From Rhodobacterales bacterium HKCCE2091 (GTDB taxonomy: Bacteria > Pseudomonadota > Alphaproteobacteria > Rhodobacterales > Rhodobacteraceae): DNA of 64,000 nt. Shown here piece by piece: positions 25,275 to 37,819 of this stretch. The translations under genes were made by a program, and so were the position numbers. Under the pieces are notes generated by a model. That model was not told the DNA's origin, did not search any database, and saw only the letters and a program-made list of their open reading frames with translations. How positions within the stretch are numbered: position 1 is the first letter of the stretch; each line of letters begins with the position of its first letter. The stretch is from the NCBI GenBank assembly GCA_015689685.1, contig WVSL01000004.1, positions 62,001 to 126,000 on the forward strand, in the 5' to 3' direction.

Positions 25275-26288
25275 TCAGAACCCTTCGACCACGATCTTGC
25301 CGCGCGCGGCGTTGGTCTCGATCAGGGCGTGCGCCTTCTTCAGCGTCTCGGCGCTGATCGGCGAAAGCGTCTCGGTCAGGGTCGTGCGGATACGGCCCGC
25401 GTCGACCAGCCGGGCGACCTCGTCCAGCAGCCTGCCCTGTTCGCCGATGTCGGGGGTGCCGAAGATCGGCCGGGTGAACATCAGTTCCCAGTGGATCGAG
25501 ACCGCCTTGCGCTTGAAGCCGAGCACGTCGAGCGTCGCCGGGTCGTCGATCAGGCCGAACCGGCCCTGCGGGGCGATCAGCGCCTGGATCGCGGCGACGT
25601 GGCGGTCGCTGTTGTTGGTGGAGAAAACGAAGGCCGGCGCGCCGATTCCAAGCGCCTCGACCTGCGCCGCGAGGTCGCCGTGGTGGTCGACGACGTGGTG
25701 CGCGCCAAGCTCGCGCACCCAGTCCCGCGTTTCCGGCCGCGAGGCGGTGGCGATCACCGTCAGGTCGGTCAGCGCCCGCACGAGCTGGATCGCGATGGAG
25801 CCGACGCCGCCGGCCCCGCCGATGATGAGAACGGCATTCGCCGCGCCCGGCACGGGGCGCCGGATGTCGAGCCGGTCGAACAGCATTTCCCACGCCGTGA
25901 TCGCGGTCAGCGGCAGGGCCGCGGCCTCGGCGTCGGTCAGCGTGGTGGGCTTGTGCCCGGCGATCCGCGCATCGACGAGGTGGAAGTGGCTGTTGGCGCC
26001 GGGCCGCGTGATCGACCCGGCGTAGTAGACCTCGTCCCCGGGCGCGAAGCCCTGCGCGTCGGGCCCGGCCTCGACCACGCGGCCGACGGCATCCCAGCCG
26101 AGCACCTTCCATTTCCCGTCGGGCGGGGTGCCGCTGCGCCGCACCTTGGTGTCGACGGGGTTCACGGAAACCGCCGCGACCTCGACCAGGAGGTCGTGGC
26201 CCGAGGGCGTGGGGCGGGGCAGGTCGATGTCTTCCAGCGCCTCGGGGCGGTCGATCCCGCCGGGCGTCCTGTAACCGATGGCTTTCAT
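25275..26288 (-). CDS. Zinc-independent alcohol dehydrogenase/quinone oxidoreductase family protein
   Basis: This 337-residue medium-chain reductase has a GroES-like N-domain (KVLGWDAVGRVVEAG) and an NADP-binding motif GGAGGVGSIAIQL near 158-170. The structural- and catalytic-zinc cysteine sets are absent, as in quinone oxidoreductases. It is divergent from an HxlR regulator across 103 bp, a common pairing in which the regulator senses reactive electrophiles and derepresses the reductase. Confidence 0.9.
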   Translation of the reverse strand: MKAIGYRTPGGIDRPEALEDIDLPRPTPSGHDLLVEVAAVSVNPVDTKVRRSGTPPDGKWKVLGWDAVGRVVEAGPDAQGFAPGDEVYYAGSITRPGANSHFHLVDARIAGHKPTTLTDAEAAALPLTAITAWEMLFDRLDIRRPVPGAANAVLIIGGAGGVGSIAIQLVRALTDLTVIATASRPETRDWVRELGAHHVVDHHGDLAAQVEALGIGAPAFVFSTNNSDRHVAAIQALIAPQGRFGLIDDPATLDVLGFKRKAVSIHWELMFTRPIFGTPDIGEQGRLLDEVARLVDAGRIRTTLTETLSPISAETLKKAHALIETNAARGKIVVEGF

Positions 26289-26391
26289 GGTCTCGCTCCA
26301 GGTTGCGGTTGCATGGTCGCGAAACTGGGCTTACTGACGGAAAGCGGCAATACGCACAAAGACCGCCTATAGTGTCGAAAAGGATACTGTC

Positions 26392-26766
26392 ATGGCCAAG
26401 GCCCGCCATTCCCGTTTCGATTGCACGCCCGGTTGCTCGGTCGAGGCCGCCATCGGCCTGATCGACGGCAAGTGGAAGTCGATCATCCTGTGGCACCTGC
26501 TGTCGGGGACGCTGCGGTTCAACGAGATCCGCCGCCATGTCGAGAACTGCACGCCGCGGATGCTGACCAACCAGTTGCGGGAGATGGAGGCCGACGGGCT
26601 CATCACCCGCAAGGTCTACGCGCAGGTGCCGCCGAAGGTGGAATACTCGCTGTCCGATCTCGGCCGCAGCATGGAGCCGATCCTGCGGGCGCTGAAGGCC
26701 TGGGGCGATGCGAATATCGGGCTTTACGGCAAGCCGATCGGCCACGATCCGCGCGACGCCGCCTGA
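26392..26766 (+). CDS. HxlR-family transcriptional regulator
   Basis: This 124-residue winged-helix regulator carries the HxlR pattern: CSVEAAIGLIDGKWKSIILW, LRFNEIRRHVENCTPRMLTN and the wing KVEYSLSDLGRSM. Cys11, Cys15 and a further Cys near 49 are candidate electrophile sensors. It lies divergent from the quinone-reductase-like gene and convergent, 6 bp away, with glpR. Confidence 0.93.
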   Translation: MAKARHSRFDCTPGCSVEAAIGLIDGKWKSIILWHLLSGTLRFNEIRRHVENCTPRMLTNQLREMEADGLITRKVYAQVPPKVEYSLSDLGRSMEPILRALKAWGDANIGLYGKPIGHDPRDAA

Positions 26767-26772
26767 CCCGGC

Positions 26773-27543
26773 TCAGCCCGCGCCGTTGGCGACGTGGACC
26801 TCGGTTCCCCATTCCGCGCATTTGCGGGTGAGGTCCTCGGGCAGGGCGCAATCGGTGAAGAAGGCGTCGAGATCGGCGAGCGAGGCGATGCGCGCGGGTG
26901 CGCTGCGCAGGAACTTCCAGTGATCGGCCACGAGGTAGGTCCGCCGTGACCGGGAAATGATCGTCTGGCTGACGCCGACCTCCTGGATGTCGAAATCGAG
27001 CAGGTCGCCGTCCTCGTCCATCGCCGAGCAGCCGATCACCGCGAAGTCGAACTTGAACTTGCGGATCGTCTCGATGGTGAGCGCGCCGATCAGCCCGCCA
27101 TCGGCGCGGCGCAGGCTGCCGCCGGTCACCACCACCTCGCAGCCGGGATTGGCTCGCAGGATATGCGCCACGTTCATGTTGTTGGTCAGGACCATGAGAT
27201 TGCGATGATGCAGAAGCTCCATCGCGACGGCCTCGGTGCTGGTGCCGATGTTGATGAAGACCGAACAGTCGTTCGGGATCGCCGCCGCGCAGAGACGGGC
27301 AATCGCGTGCTTTTCGGCGGAGTGCAGGTCGCGGCGGTGCTCGTAGCCCACGTTGGTCGTGCCGGAGGGCAGGATGGCGCCGCCGTGCACGCGCTCCAGC
27401 CGGCCTGATTCTGCAAGCTCGCTCAGGTCGCGGCGGATGGTCTGGAGCGTGACGCCGAAATGCTCGGCCAGCTTCTCGACCGTGACCTTGCCGTCCCGGC
27501 GGGCGATCTCGAGGATTTCGGGGTGCCGCAGCGTGACGGACAT
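26773..27543 (-). CDS. glpR: DeoR-family repressor GlpR
   Basis: This 256-residue DeoR/GlpR protein has an N-terminal HTH (VEKLAEHFGVTLQTIRRDLSEL), the wing RVHGGA, and a sugar-phosphate-binding DeoR C-domain (NIGTSTEAVA, VLTNNMNVA). It is divergent from glpD and the glycerol importer across 291 bp with several near-palindromic TTCGTTT/AAACGAA elements. It is expected to release DNA on binding glycerol-3-phosphate. Confidence 0.92.
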   Translation of the reverse strand: MSVTLRHPEILEIARRDGKVTVEKLAEHFGVTLQTIRRDLSELAESGRLERVHGGAILPSGTTNVGYEHRRDLHSAEKHAIARLCAAAIPNDCSVFINIGTSTEAVAMELLHHRNLMVLTNNMNVAHILRANPGCEVVVTGGSLRRADGGLIGALTIETIRKFKFDFAVIGCSAMDEDGDLLDFDIQEVGVSQTIISRSRRTYLVADHWKFLRSAPARIASLADLDAFFTDCALPEDLTRKCAEWGTEVHVANGAG

Positions 27544-27610
27544 GGCGCGCCCTTCGTGAACGTGACGCGCGGAGTATCAGGCCGGACCCCTGCAAATCAA
27601 CGGATTTCTT

Positions 27611-27659
27611 CGTTTCTGCGCGGAAACGGCGCGCGAAGTTCGTTTTCGCGCGAAACGAA
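27611..27659. promoter_or_regulatory. Candidate GlpR operators (two dyads)
   Basis: CGTTTC-N6-GAAACG (27611-27628) and TTCGTTT-N7-AAACGAA (27639-27659) are two perfect-arm palindromes with centres about 30 bp apart, close to three helical turns. Both share the CGTTT/AAACG core. They lie about 70-115 bp upstream of glpR and 175-225 bp upstream of glpD. Confidence 0.65.
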
Positions 27660-27747
27660 GTCTCGATTCGGGGCTTGGATGCTGCAAACGGCCGTGTATC
27701 AATCATGGATCACTGTAACGCACTGAATTACAACGGTTTTAAATGAT

Positions 27748-27764
27748 TTTCCGGCGAACGGAAA
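27748..27764. promoter_or_regulatory. Third candidate GlpR operator
   Basis: TTTCC-N7-GGAAA, immediately followed by a GGAAACGAAAG half-site, lies about 70 bp before the glpD GTG start. It is closer to the likely glpD promoter than the main dyads (a TATAGT -10 candidate at 27803-27808). Confidence 0.4.
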
Positions 27765-27834
27765 CGAAAGGTCATCACTTTCTTTTTTGATCCCTTTGTG
27801 AATATAGTCCTCGCGGAGGAACGGGGAGGAGCCG

Positions 27835-29447
27835 GTGCCTGTCGCGCAAGCGGAAGCAGAGCCGTGCGATATTTTCGTCATCGGCGGGGGGATCAACGGC
27901 TGCGGGATCGCGCGGGATGCCGCGGGCCGCGGGCTGAGCGTGATCCTGGCCGAGATGGGTGATCTCGCATCCGCGACGTCGTCGTCGTCGACCAAGCTGT
28001 TCCACGGCGGTCTGCGCTACCTCGAGTTCTTCGAGTTCCGCCTGGTCCGCGAGGCATTGCGGGAGCGCGAGACCCTGCTGCGCGCCATGCCCCATATTTC
28101 CTGGCCGATGCGGTTCGTGCTGCCGTTCCATCGCGACATGCGGTTCGAGGCGACGTCGCCCCTGTCGCGGGTGCTCGGCACGCTCATGCCCTGGCTCGGC
28201 GGCCGCAGGCCGGCCTGGCTGATCCGGCTCGGCCTGTTCGTCTACGACAACCTCGGCGGCCGCAAGCTGTTGCCGGGTACGCGTTCGATCGACCTGTCCC
28301 GGGCGCCCGAGGGCAAGGCGTTGCAAGGCAACTACCGGAAAGCGTTCGAGTATTCCGATTGCTGGATCGAGGATGCGCGGCTGGTCGTGGCGAATGCCCG
28401 CGACGCCGAGGCGCGTGGTGCCAGCATCCTCACGCGGACCCGCGTCGTTTCGGCGGAGCGCGCGGACGGCGTGTGGCAGGTGATGGCCGAGGACGCCGAT
28501 ACCGGCACCGGCCACGTCTTTCGCGCCCGGTGTCTCGTCAACGCGGGCGGCCCCTGGGTCTGTGAGGTGCTGCGCGGCCGGATCCGTGCGAACGCCGCGG
28601 AGACCGTGCGGCTGGTGCGCGGCAGCCACATCGTCACCCGCCGGCTTTACGATCACGACAAGTGCTACTTCCTTCAGGGCACCGATGGCCGGATCGTGTT
28701 CATGATCCCGTTCGAGGGCGATTTCACCCTGATCGGCACCACCGAACAGGACCACCCGGACCCGGAGACCCCGCCGGTCTGCACGCCCGAGGAACAGGCC
28801 TACCTCGTCGATTTCGTCAACGCCTACCTCGACACGCCGATCAGCGTGGCCGACGTGGTCTGGACCTATTCCGGCGTCCGCCCGCTCTACGACGACGCGG
28901 CCCGTTCCGCGACGGCGGCGACGCGGGACTACGTGCTGAAGGTCGACGACGCCGGGGGCGCGCCGCTCCTGAACGTGTTCGGGGGCAAGATCACCACCTA
29001 CCGGCGCCTGTCCGAAACGGCGCTAGACCGGCTGGCGCGGTTCTTTCCCCGCGCGACCGGGGCCTGGACTGCGGGTGTCGCCCTGCCGGGCGGGTCGTTC
29101 CCCGTCGACGGGGTCGAGGACGAGGTGCAGGGGCTCTGCGCCGGGTTCCCGTTCCTCGACCGGGCCTGGGCGCGCCGGATGGTGAGGGCCTACGGGACCG
29201 AGGCGCGGACGCTGTTCGACGGCGCGGCGGAACGGTCGGACCTGGGCGAGGATTTCGGCGCCACCCTGACTGCGCGCGAGGTCGCGTGGCTGATGGACCG
29301 GGAATACGCCCGCACCGCCGAGGACGTGGTCTGGCGGCGGTCCAAGCTCGGGCTCAGGCTCGACGAGGGGCAGGTGGCGCGGCTCGATGCCTGGATGCAG
29401 GCCCGCCGGCGGGAACTCCCCGGCGCGGCGCGACAGGAGATGGCGGG

Positions 29448-29451
<4 letters not shown>
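27835..29451 (+). CDS. glpD: Aerobic glycerol-3-phosphate dehydrogenase
   Basis: This 538-residue FAD-dependent membrane-associated dehydrogenase oxidises glycerol-3-phosphate to DHAP and reduces quinone. Seen are the FAD motif GGGINGCGIARDA at the N-terminus, KLFHGGLRYLE, the substrate-region GGKITTYR and a normal C-terminal cap domain. The start is GTG at 27835 after a GGAGGAG-like site. It is the first gene of the glycerol operon and overlaps glpS by 4 bp. No glycerol kinase gene is present in the window. Confidence 0.95.
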
Positions 29452-30536
<1,085 letters not shown>

Positions 30537-30545
30537 GGGGGGGAT

Positions 30546-31633
<1,088 letters not shown>

Positions 31634-31637
<4 letters not shown>

Positions 31638-32502
31638 AGACCGTCAACCAGAAGGCCTGGTTCCTCGTCCTGCCGGTTCTGGTGCTGGTCGCCTTTTCCG
31701 CCGTTATTCCGCTGATGACGGTGGTCAACTACTCGGTGCAGGACACGTTCGGGAACAACGTCTTCTTCTGGGCCGGGCTCGACTGGTTCCGCGACACGCT
31801 GGAGTCGGAGCGGATGTGGGCCTCGCTCGGCCGTCAGCTCGTGTTCTCCTTCACCATCCTCGTGATCGAGGTGGTGCTCGGCGTGATCGTCGCGCTGAAC
31901 ATGCCGAAACGCGGCTTCTGGGTCTCGTTCTGCCTCGTGACGATGTCCCTGCCCCTGCTGATCCCGTGGAACGTGGTCGGCACGATCTGGCAGATCTTCG
32001 GGCGCGTGGATATCGGGCTTCTGGGCTACACGCTCGGCCAGCTCGGCATCGACTACAACTACACCCAGGACGCGGGCGACGCGTGGTTCACCCTGATCCT
32101 GATGGACGTGTGGCACTGGACTTCGCTGGTGGCGCTTCTCGCCTATGCCGGGCTCAAGTCGATCCCGGACGCCTATTACCAGGCCGCGAAGATCGACCAG
32201 GCGAGCCGCTGGAAGGTGTTCCGCTACATTGAGCTGCCGAAGATGCGGGGGGTTCTGCTGATCGCGATCCTGTTGCGGTTCATGGACAGTTTCATGATCT
32301 ACACCGAGCCCTTCGTCGTCACCGGCGGCGGTCCCGGCAGTTCGACCAACTTCCTGTCGATCGACCTCGTGAAGATCGCGCTCGGGCAGATGGACCTCGG
32401 TCCGGCGGCGGCCTACTCGATCATGTACTTTCTCGTGATCCTGCTGATTTCCTGGGTGTTCTACACCGTGATGACCAACCTCGACCGGGAGGGGGGCACG
32501 CG

Positions 32503-32506
<4 letters not shown>
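31634..32506 (+). CDS. glpP: Glycerol ABC importer permease GlpP
   Basis: This 290-residue MalF-type permease has six predicted membrane helices (first at about 8-30) and the EAA loop YYQAAKIDQASRWKVFRYIE. It is translationally coupled on both sides through ATGA overlaps with glpT and glpQ and forms the membrane channel with GlpQ. Confidence 0.92.
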
Positions 32507-33381
<875 letters not shown>

Positions 33382-33396
33382 AGGAGGGCTCCGCCG

Positions 33397-33669
33397 ATGC
33401 AGTGGATGGCATGGACCTGGCAGACCGCGACGTTCTTCGCGGTGATCGCCGTGCTGCTCGTCACCTTCACGATCCTCGCGATCCGATATCCGGAGACGCC
33501 GCGGGTCGGCATCCTGAGGATCGAGACCACCCGCGGCGACCGGCTGTTCATCACGCTGCTCGGGTCGGCCTTCATCAACCTGGCCTGGCTCGGGCTCGAC
33601 CTGGGGCCGCAGCCCTGGGCGCTCCTGGTCTGCCTCGTCTACGCCGCGGCGGTGTTCCGCTGGGTGTGA
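33397..33669 (+). CDS. DUF2160 small membrane protein
   Basis: This 90-residue protein has two or three hydrophobic helices (ATFFAVIAVLLVTFTILAI; the C-terminal third) and is of the DUF2160 type found between glpQ and glpV in alphaproteobacterial glycerol operons. Its place is conserved but its role is unknown; it may assist transporter assembly. Confidence 0.88.
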   Translation: MQWMAWTWQTATFFAVIAVLLVTFTILAIRYPETPRVGILRIETTRGDRLFITLLGSAFINLAWLGLDLGPQPWALLVCLVYAAAVFRWV

Positions 33670-33759
33670 GACGGCAAAGAGATACGGCGGCCCGAAGGTG
33701 AGGAGGATCGACGGGCCGGCGTGACGACGACGAAGATCCTGACAACATGGGAGGAAGAC

Positions 33760-35469
33760 ATGAAAAGGACTTTGGCGACAACCTCGGCGCTTGCGCTGGC
33801 GACGGGCCTCCTGGCCGCGCCCGCCTTCGCCGACATGGAGGACGCGATCGCGTTCCTCGACGAGCACATCCAGCGCTCGGCCCTGACCCGCGAGGAGCAG
33901 GAAGCCGAGATGCAGTGGTTCGTCGATGCGGCGGAACCGTTCCGCGGCATGTCGATCACGGTGGTCTCCGAGACGATCACGACGCATGAATACGAGGCCA
34001 ACGTGCTGGCCCCGGCATTCACCGCGATCACCGGCATCCAGGTCACCCACGACCTGATCGGCGAGGGCGACGTGGTCGAGCGGCTGCAGACCCAGATGCA
34101 GACGGGCGAGAACATCTACGACGCCTACATCAACGACAGCGACCTGATCGGCACCCACTGGCGCTACCAGCAGGCGCGCAACCTGACCGACTGGATGGCC
34201 GGTGACGGCGCATCGGTGACGAACCCGAACCTGAACCTCGAGGACTTCATCGGGCTCAGCTTCACCACGGGTCCGGACGGGCTCCTGTACCAGTTGCCGG
34301 ACCAGCAGTTCGCGAACCTCTACTGGTTCCGGTACGACTGGTTCACCGACCCCGAGATCATGTCCGACTTCCAGGAGGAATACGGCTACGAGCTCGGCGT
34401 TCCGGTCAACTGGTCGGCCTACGAGGACATCGCGGAGTTCTTCACCGGACGCGAGATCGATGGGCAGACGGTCTATGGCCACATGGACTACGGCAGGCGC
34501 GACCCGTCGCTCGGCTGGCGCTTCACCGATGCCTGGATGTCGATGGCCGGCATGGGCGACGTGGGCGAGCCGAACGGCCTGCCGGTCGACGAATGGGGCA
34601 TCCGCGTCAACGAGAACTCGCAGCCCGTCGGGTCCTGCGTGACCCGTGGCGGGGCGACCAACGACGGCGCGGCGGTCTACGCCATCGAGAGCTACACCCG
34701 CTGGCTGAACGAGTACGCCCCGCCGGCGGCCGCCGGCATGAACTTCTCGGAAAGCGGCCCGATCCCGGCCCAGGGCGCGATCGCGCAGCAGATGTTCTGG
34801 TACACCGCCTTCACCGCCGACATGGTCGGCGAGGGCGCGGCGGCGGTGCTGGACGAGGAGGGGATGCCGCTCTGGCGGATGGCCCCGAGCCCGCACGGCG
34901 TCTACTGGCAGGAAGGCATGAAGATCGGCTACCAGGACGCCGGTTCCTGGACGCTGATGGAGTCGACGCCCGTGGACCGGGCGCAGGCGGCCTGGCTCTA
35001 CGCCCAGTTCGTGACCTCGATGACCGTCGACGTGGAGAAATCCCACGCCGGCCTCACCTTCATCCGCGAGTCCACGATCAACCACGACAGCTTCACCGAG
35101 CGTGCGCCGCAGCTTGGCGGGCTGATCGAGTTCTACCGCTCTCCGGCGCGCACCCAGTGGTCGCCGACGGGGACCAACATCCCCGACTACCCGCGGCTGG
35201 CGCAGCTCTGGTGGCAGCACATCGGGGACGCGGCCTCGGGCTCGCTGTCGGCGCAGGAAGCGCTCGACAACCTGTGCGAGGAGCAGGAAGCGGTGCTCGA
35301 ACGGCTTCAGCGGTCGGGCGTGCAGGGTGACCTGGGCCCGGTCCTGAACGAGGTGCAGGACGCGCAGTACTGGTTCGACCAGCCGGGCTCGCCCGTCGCG
35401 CGTCTCGACAACGAGGACGAGGAGCCGATCACCGTCAGCTACGACGAGCTGATCCAGTCCTGGCAGTAA
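33760..35469 (+). CDS. glpV: Glycerol ABC importer substrate-binding protein GlpV
   Basis: This 569-residue periplasmic binding protein is larger than most family 1 proteins. It has a signal peptide MKRTLATTSALALATGLLAA with cleavage near AFA-DM, then the extracellular solute-binding fold. ATG 33760 has GGAGGA 6 nt upstream; a GTG 13 codons earlier is weaker and would spoil the signal. It delivers glycerol to GlpPQ-ST. It is the last gene of the operon, ending just before a strong terminator. Confidence 0.93.
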   Translation: MKRTLATTSALALATGLLAAPAFADMEDAIAFLDEHIQRSALTREEQEAEMQWFVDAAEPFRGMSITVVSETITTHEYEANVLAPAFTAITGIQVTHDLIGEGDVVERLQTQMQTGENIYDAYINDSDLIGTHWRYQQARNLTDWMAGDGASVTNPNLNLEDFIGLSFTTGPDGLLYQLPDQQFANLYWFRYDWFTDPEIMSDFQEEYGYELGVPVNWSAYEDIAEFFTGREIDGQTVYGHMDYGRRDPSLGWRFTDAWMSMAGMGDVGEPNGLPVDEWGIRVNENSQPVGSCVTRGGATNDGAAVYAIESYTRWLNEYAPPAAAGMNFSESGPIPAQGAIAQQMFWYTAFTADMVGEGAAAVLDEEGMPLWRMAPSPHGVYWQEGMKIGYQDAGSWTLMESTPVDRAQAAWLYAQFVTSMTVDVEKSHAGLTFIRESTINHDSFTERAPQLGGLIEFYRSPARTQWSPTGTNIPDYPRLAQLWWQHIGDAASGSLSAQEALDNLCEEQEAVLERLQRSGVQGDLGPVLNEVQDAQYWFDQPGSPVARLDNEDEEPITVSYDELIQSWQ

Positions 35470-35489
35470 GCGGGACGCCCAGAGACAGG

Positions 35490-35514
35490 AACGCGCCGCC
35501 ACTGGCGGCGCGTT
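35490..35514. terminator. Bidirectional rho-independent terminator
   Basis: A perfect 11-bp stem AACGCGCCGCC / GGCGGCGCGTT with a 3-nt loop is flanked by TTT on the plus side. It sits between the convergent glpV and aldehyde dehydrogenase genes and probably stops both transcripts. Confidence 0.8.
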
Positions 35515-35541
35515 TCGCATGTCGGGGGGCGCGACCCCGCG

Positions 35542-37062
35542 TCAGTCGCCCCGCAACTCGCCCGGCAGGATCGCCTCGGGCGCGTTCTGGTAGCAGACCG
35601 GTCGGAGAAACCGCCGGATCGCGAGCGTCCCGACCGAGGTCGCGCCGAAATTGGTGGAGGCCGGGTAGGGCCCGCCATGCACCATCGCGTCCGCCACCTC
35701 GACCCCCGTCGAGAACCCGTTGGCGAGGATGCGCCCGGCCTTGCGTTCGAGGATCGGGGCGAGGCGAGCGGCGGTTTTGGTATCCTCCGCGTCCATCTGC
35801 AGGGTGGCGGTCAACTGACCGTCGAGCGCGCGGGCGATGGCGGCCATCTCCTCCGGTCCCGAGGTGCGGATCACGAGCGCGGAGGGGCCGAACACCTCCT
35901 CCCCCAGCGCCTCGTTTCCGAGCCAGGTTCGCGCGTCGGTCTCGAACAGCGCGGGCGCGCCTTCGCGCGGGCCGCACTCTGCCTTCAGCAGCGCCCGAAC
36001 CCCGGCAGCGGCGGCGATGCGGTCGCGCCCCTCGGAATAGCTTCGGGCGATGGTGTCGGTCAGCATGGTCTGCCCGCCGACTTCGGACAGCGCCGAACGC
36101 GCGGCCTCGATCAGCGCGTCGCCATCGGGGCCGGTATCGACGATGGCGAGACCCGGATTGGTGCAGAACTGGCCCGCGCCCATCGTGAGGGACGCGGCCC
36201 AGGCCCGCCCGATCTCCGCGCCGCGGGCGGCGACGGCGCCGGGCAGCATGAAGACCGGGTTGACCGAGCCGAGCTCGCCGAAGAACGGAATCGGGTCGGG
36301 GCGGGCCGCGCAGGCGTCGAACAGCGCGCGGCCGGCACCGAGCGACCCGGTGAAGCCCACCGCCCGGATCAGCGGATGCCGCACAAGCGCCTGCCCGACC
36401 GCGACCGACGCGCCCTGCACGAGCCCGAAGACCCCCGGCGGCATCCCCGTCGCGGCGATGGCCGCGCGGATCGCCTCGGCCACGATCTCGCCCGTCGCGG
36501 GATGCGCGGGGTGGCCCTTCACCACCACGGGGCAGCCCGCGGCGAGCGCTGAGGCGGTGTCCCCGCCCGCGGTCGAGAAGGCGAGAGGGAAGTTCGACGC
36601 GCCGAACACCGCCACCGGACCGACCGGGCGCTGGACGAGTTTCAGGTCGGGCCGGGGAAGGGGTTGACGGTCGGGCAGGGCGGGGTCGTGACGCAGGTCG
36701 AGGTAGTCGCCCTTGCGGATATGCTCCGCAAACAGCCTGAGCTGGCCGGTGGTGCGGCCGCGTTCCCCTTCGAGCCGCGCCTCGGGAAGCCCGGTCTCGG
36801 CGGTTCCGAGCCGCGTGATGTCGGCACCACGGGCCTCGATCTCGTCCGCGATGGCGTCGAGGAACCGCGCGCGATCCTCGCGGCGGGAATAGCCGTAGGT
36901 CCAGAACGCGTCCTCCGCGGCGCGGCAGGCGCGATCGACGTCGTCCTCGGTGCCCTCGGCCACGCCATGCCCGAGCGCGGCGGTGAACCCGTCCGGCGTT
37001 CCGCTCCATTCGCCGCCGACCAGGTGGCGTCCGCCCGGCGAAAACCCTGCTTCGCGTGTCAT
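35542..37062 (-). CDS. NADP-dependent aldehyde dehydrogenase, 2-oxoglutarate-semialdehyde (2,5-dioxovalerate) type
   Basis: This 506-residue aldehyde dehydrogenase has Asn157 in FGASNFPLAF, general base Glu263 (FGELGSVNP) and catalytic Cys300 (GQFCTNPG). The SNFPLAFSTAGGDTASALAAGCPV stretch is typical of 2-oxoglutarate semialdehyde dehydrogenases, which make 2-oxoglutarate at the end of hydroxyproline, glucarate and pentose-acid pathways. ATG 37062 follows a strong purine-rich site; an ATG 13 codons upstream is less likely. It is last in the nine-gene operon, suggesting that pathway ends in 2-oxoglutarate. Confidence 0.9.
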   Translation of the reverse strand: MTREAGFSPGGRHLVGGEWSGTPDGFTAALGHGVAEGTEDDVDRACRAAEDAFWTYGYSRREDRARFLDAIADEIEARGADITRLGTAETGLPEARLEGERGRTTGQLRLFAEHIRKGDYLDLRHDPALPDRQPLPRPDLKLVQRPVGPVAVFGASNFPLAFSTAGGDTASALAAGCPVVVKGHPAHPATGEIVAEAIRAAIAATGMPPGVFGLVQGASVAVGQALVRHPLIRAVGFTGSLGAGRALFDACAARPDPIPFFGELGSVNPVFMLPGAVAARGAEIGRAWAASLTMGAGQFCTNPGLAIVDTGPDGDALIEAARSALSEVGGQTMLTDTIARSYSEGRDRIAAAAGVRALLKAECGPREGAPALFETDARTWLGNEALGEEVFGPSALVIRTSGPEEMAAIARALDGQLTATLQMDAEDTKTAARLAPILERKAGRILANGFSTGVEVADAMVHGGPYPASTNFGATSVGTLAIRRFLRPVCYQNAPEAILPGELRGD

Positions 37063-37114
37063 CTTCTCCCCTCCCTCCGTCGTGAAATCCGGCCCTGCCA
37101 CGGGGCCGCGGGCG

Positions 37115-37819
37115 TCAGCCCGGTTTACCGGCCGCGCGGCCGCCGCGCAGGTGATCCAGAACGATCCGCCGCATCGTCTTTATCGCGCGGGAATAGTTGA
37201 AATTCGGGAACATCACGTTCCGGAACAAGGCACCGTCGAGGAAGGTCGAGATGAACAGAGCGGTCTCCGCGGGATTCACCGGCGCGAACTCGCCATTCTG
37301 GATGCCCTTCGCGATGGCCCGGCCGAGCACGTCGGCTTCCTTCTCGTAGAAATCCCGGATCGCGCGGTCGACCAGCGGCGTGCGGTTGTGCGTGCTGGCG
37401 TAGTCGAGGCTCATCTTCGCGACCTTCTGAAGCTTCACGTACTGCCTGATGTGCAGCTCGATCCACTCGGTGATGACCTTCTCGGGCGACGGGTCGTTCT
37501 TCGTGATCTCTCCGAAGTGCTCGAAGGCCTCCTCGACGATGCGTGCGATCGTCTTCATGAAGAGGTCTTCCTTGTTCTCGAAGTAGTAGTAGATCAGCGA
37601 CGGGTTGATCGCGCAGGCGACGGCGATGTCCTTGATCGTGACCGACTGGTAGTTCTGGTCCGCGAACAGGTCGAGCGCCACGCGGCACATCAGGTCGGGC
37701 GGCGATCCGGGCGTGATGACGAGGCTTCCGTCTGCCAGCCGCTCCGCCCGTTGCGGGGACGACGCGCCGCCCTTCCGTCCGCGCGTGCGGGTGCCTGCCG
37801 CTTCCTTCTGCTCAGTCAT
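37115..37819 (-). CDS. TetR-family transcriptional regulator
   Basis: This 234-residue TetR protein has a basic 30-residue N-tail, then the HTH (ALDLFADQNYQSVTIKDIAV, INPSLIYYYFENKEDLF) at about 45-90 and a helical ligand domain. ATG 37819 overlaps the SDR stop by 8 bp, so it is co-translated inside the operon. Likely targets are the TTGA-N8-TCAA dyads at 45522-45537 and 45902-45919, which face the two operons of this locus. Confidence 0.92.
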   Translation of the reverse strand: MTEQKEAAGTRTRGRKGGASSPQRAERLADGSLVITPGSPPDLMCRVALDLFADQNYQSVTIKDIAVACAINPSLIYYYFENKEDLFMKTIARIVEEAFEHFGEITKNDPSPEKVITEWIELHIRQYVKLQKVAKMSLDYASTHNRTPLVDRAIRDFYEKEADVLGRAIAKGIQNGEFAPVNPAETALFISTFLDGALFRNVMFPNFNYSRAIKTMRRIVLDHLRGGRAAGKPG

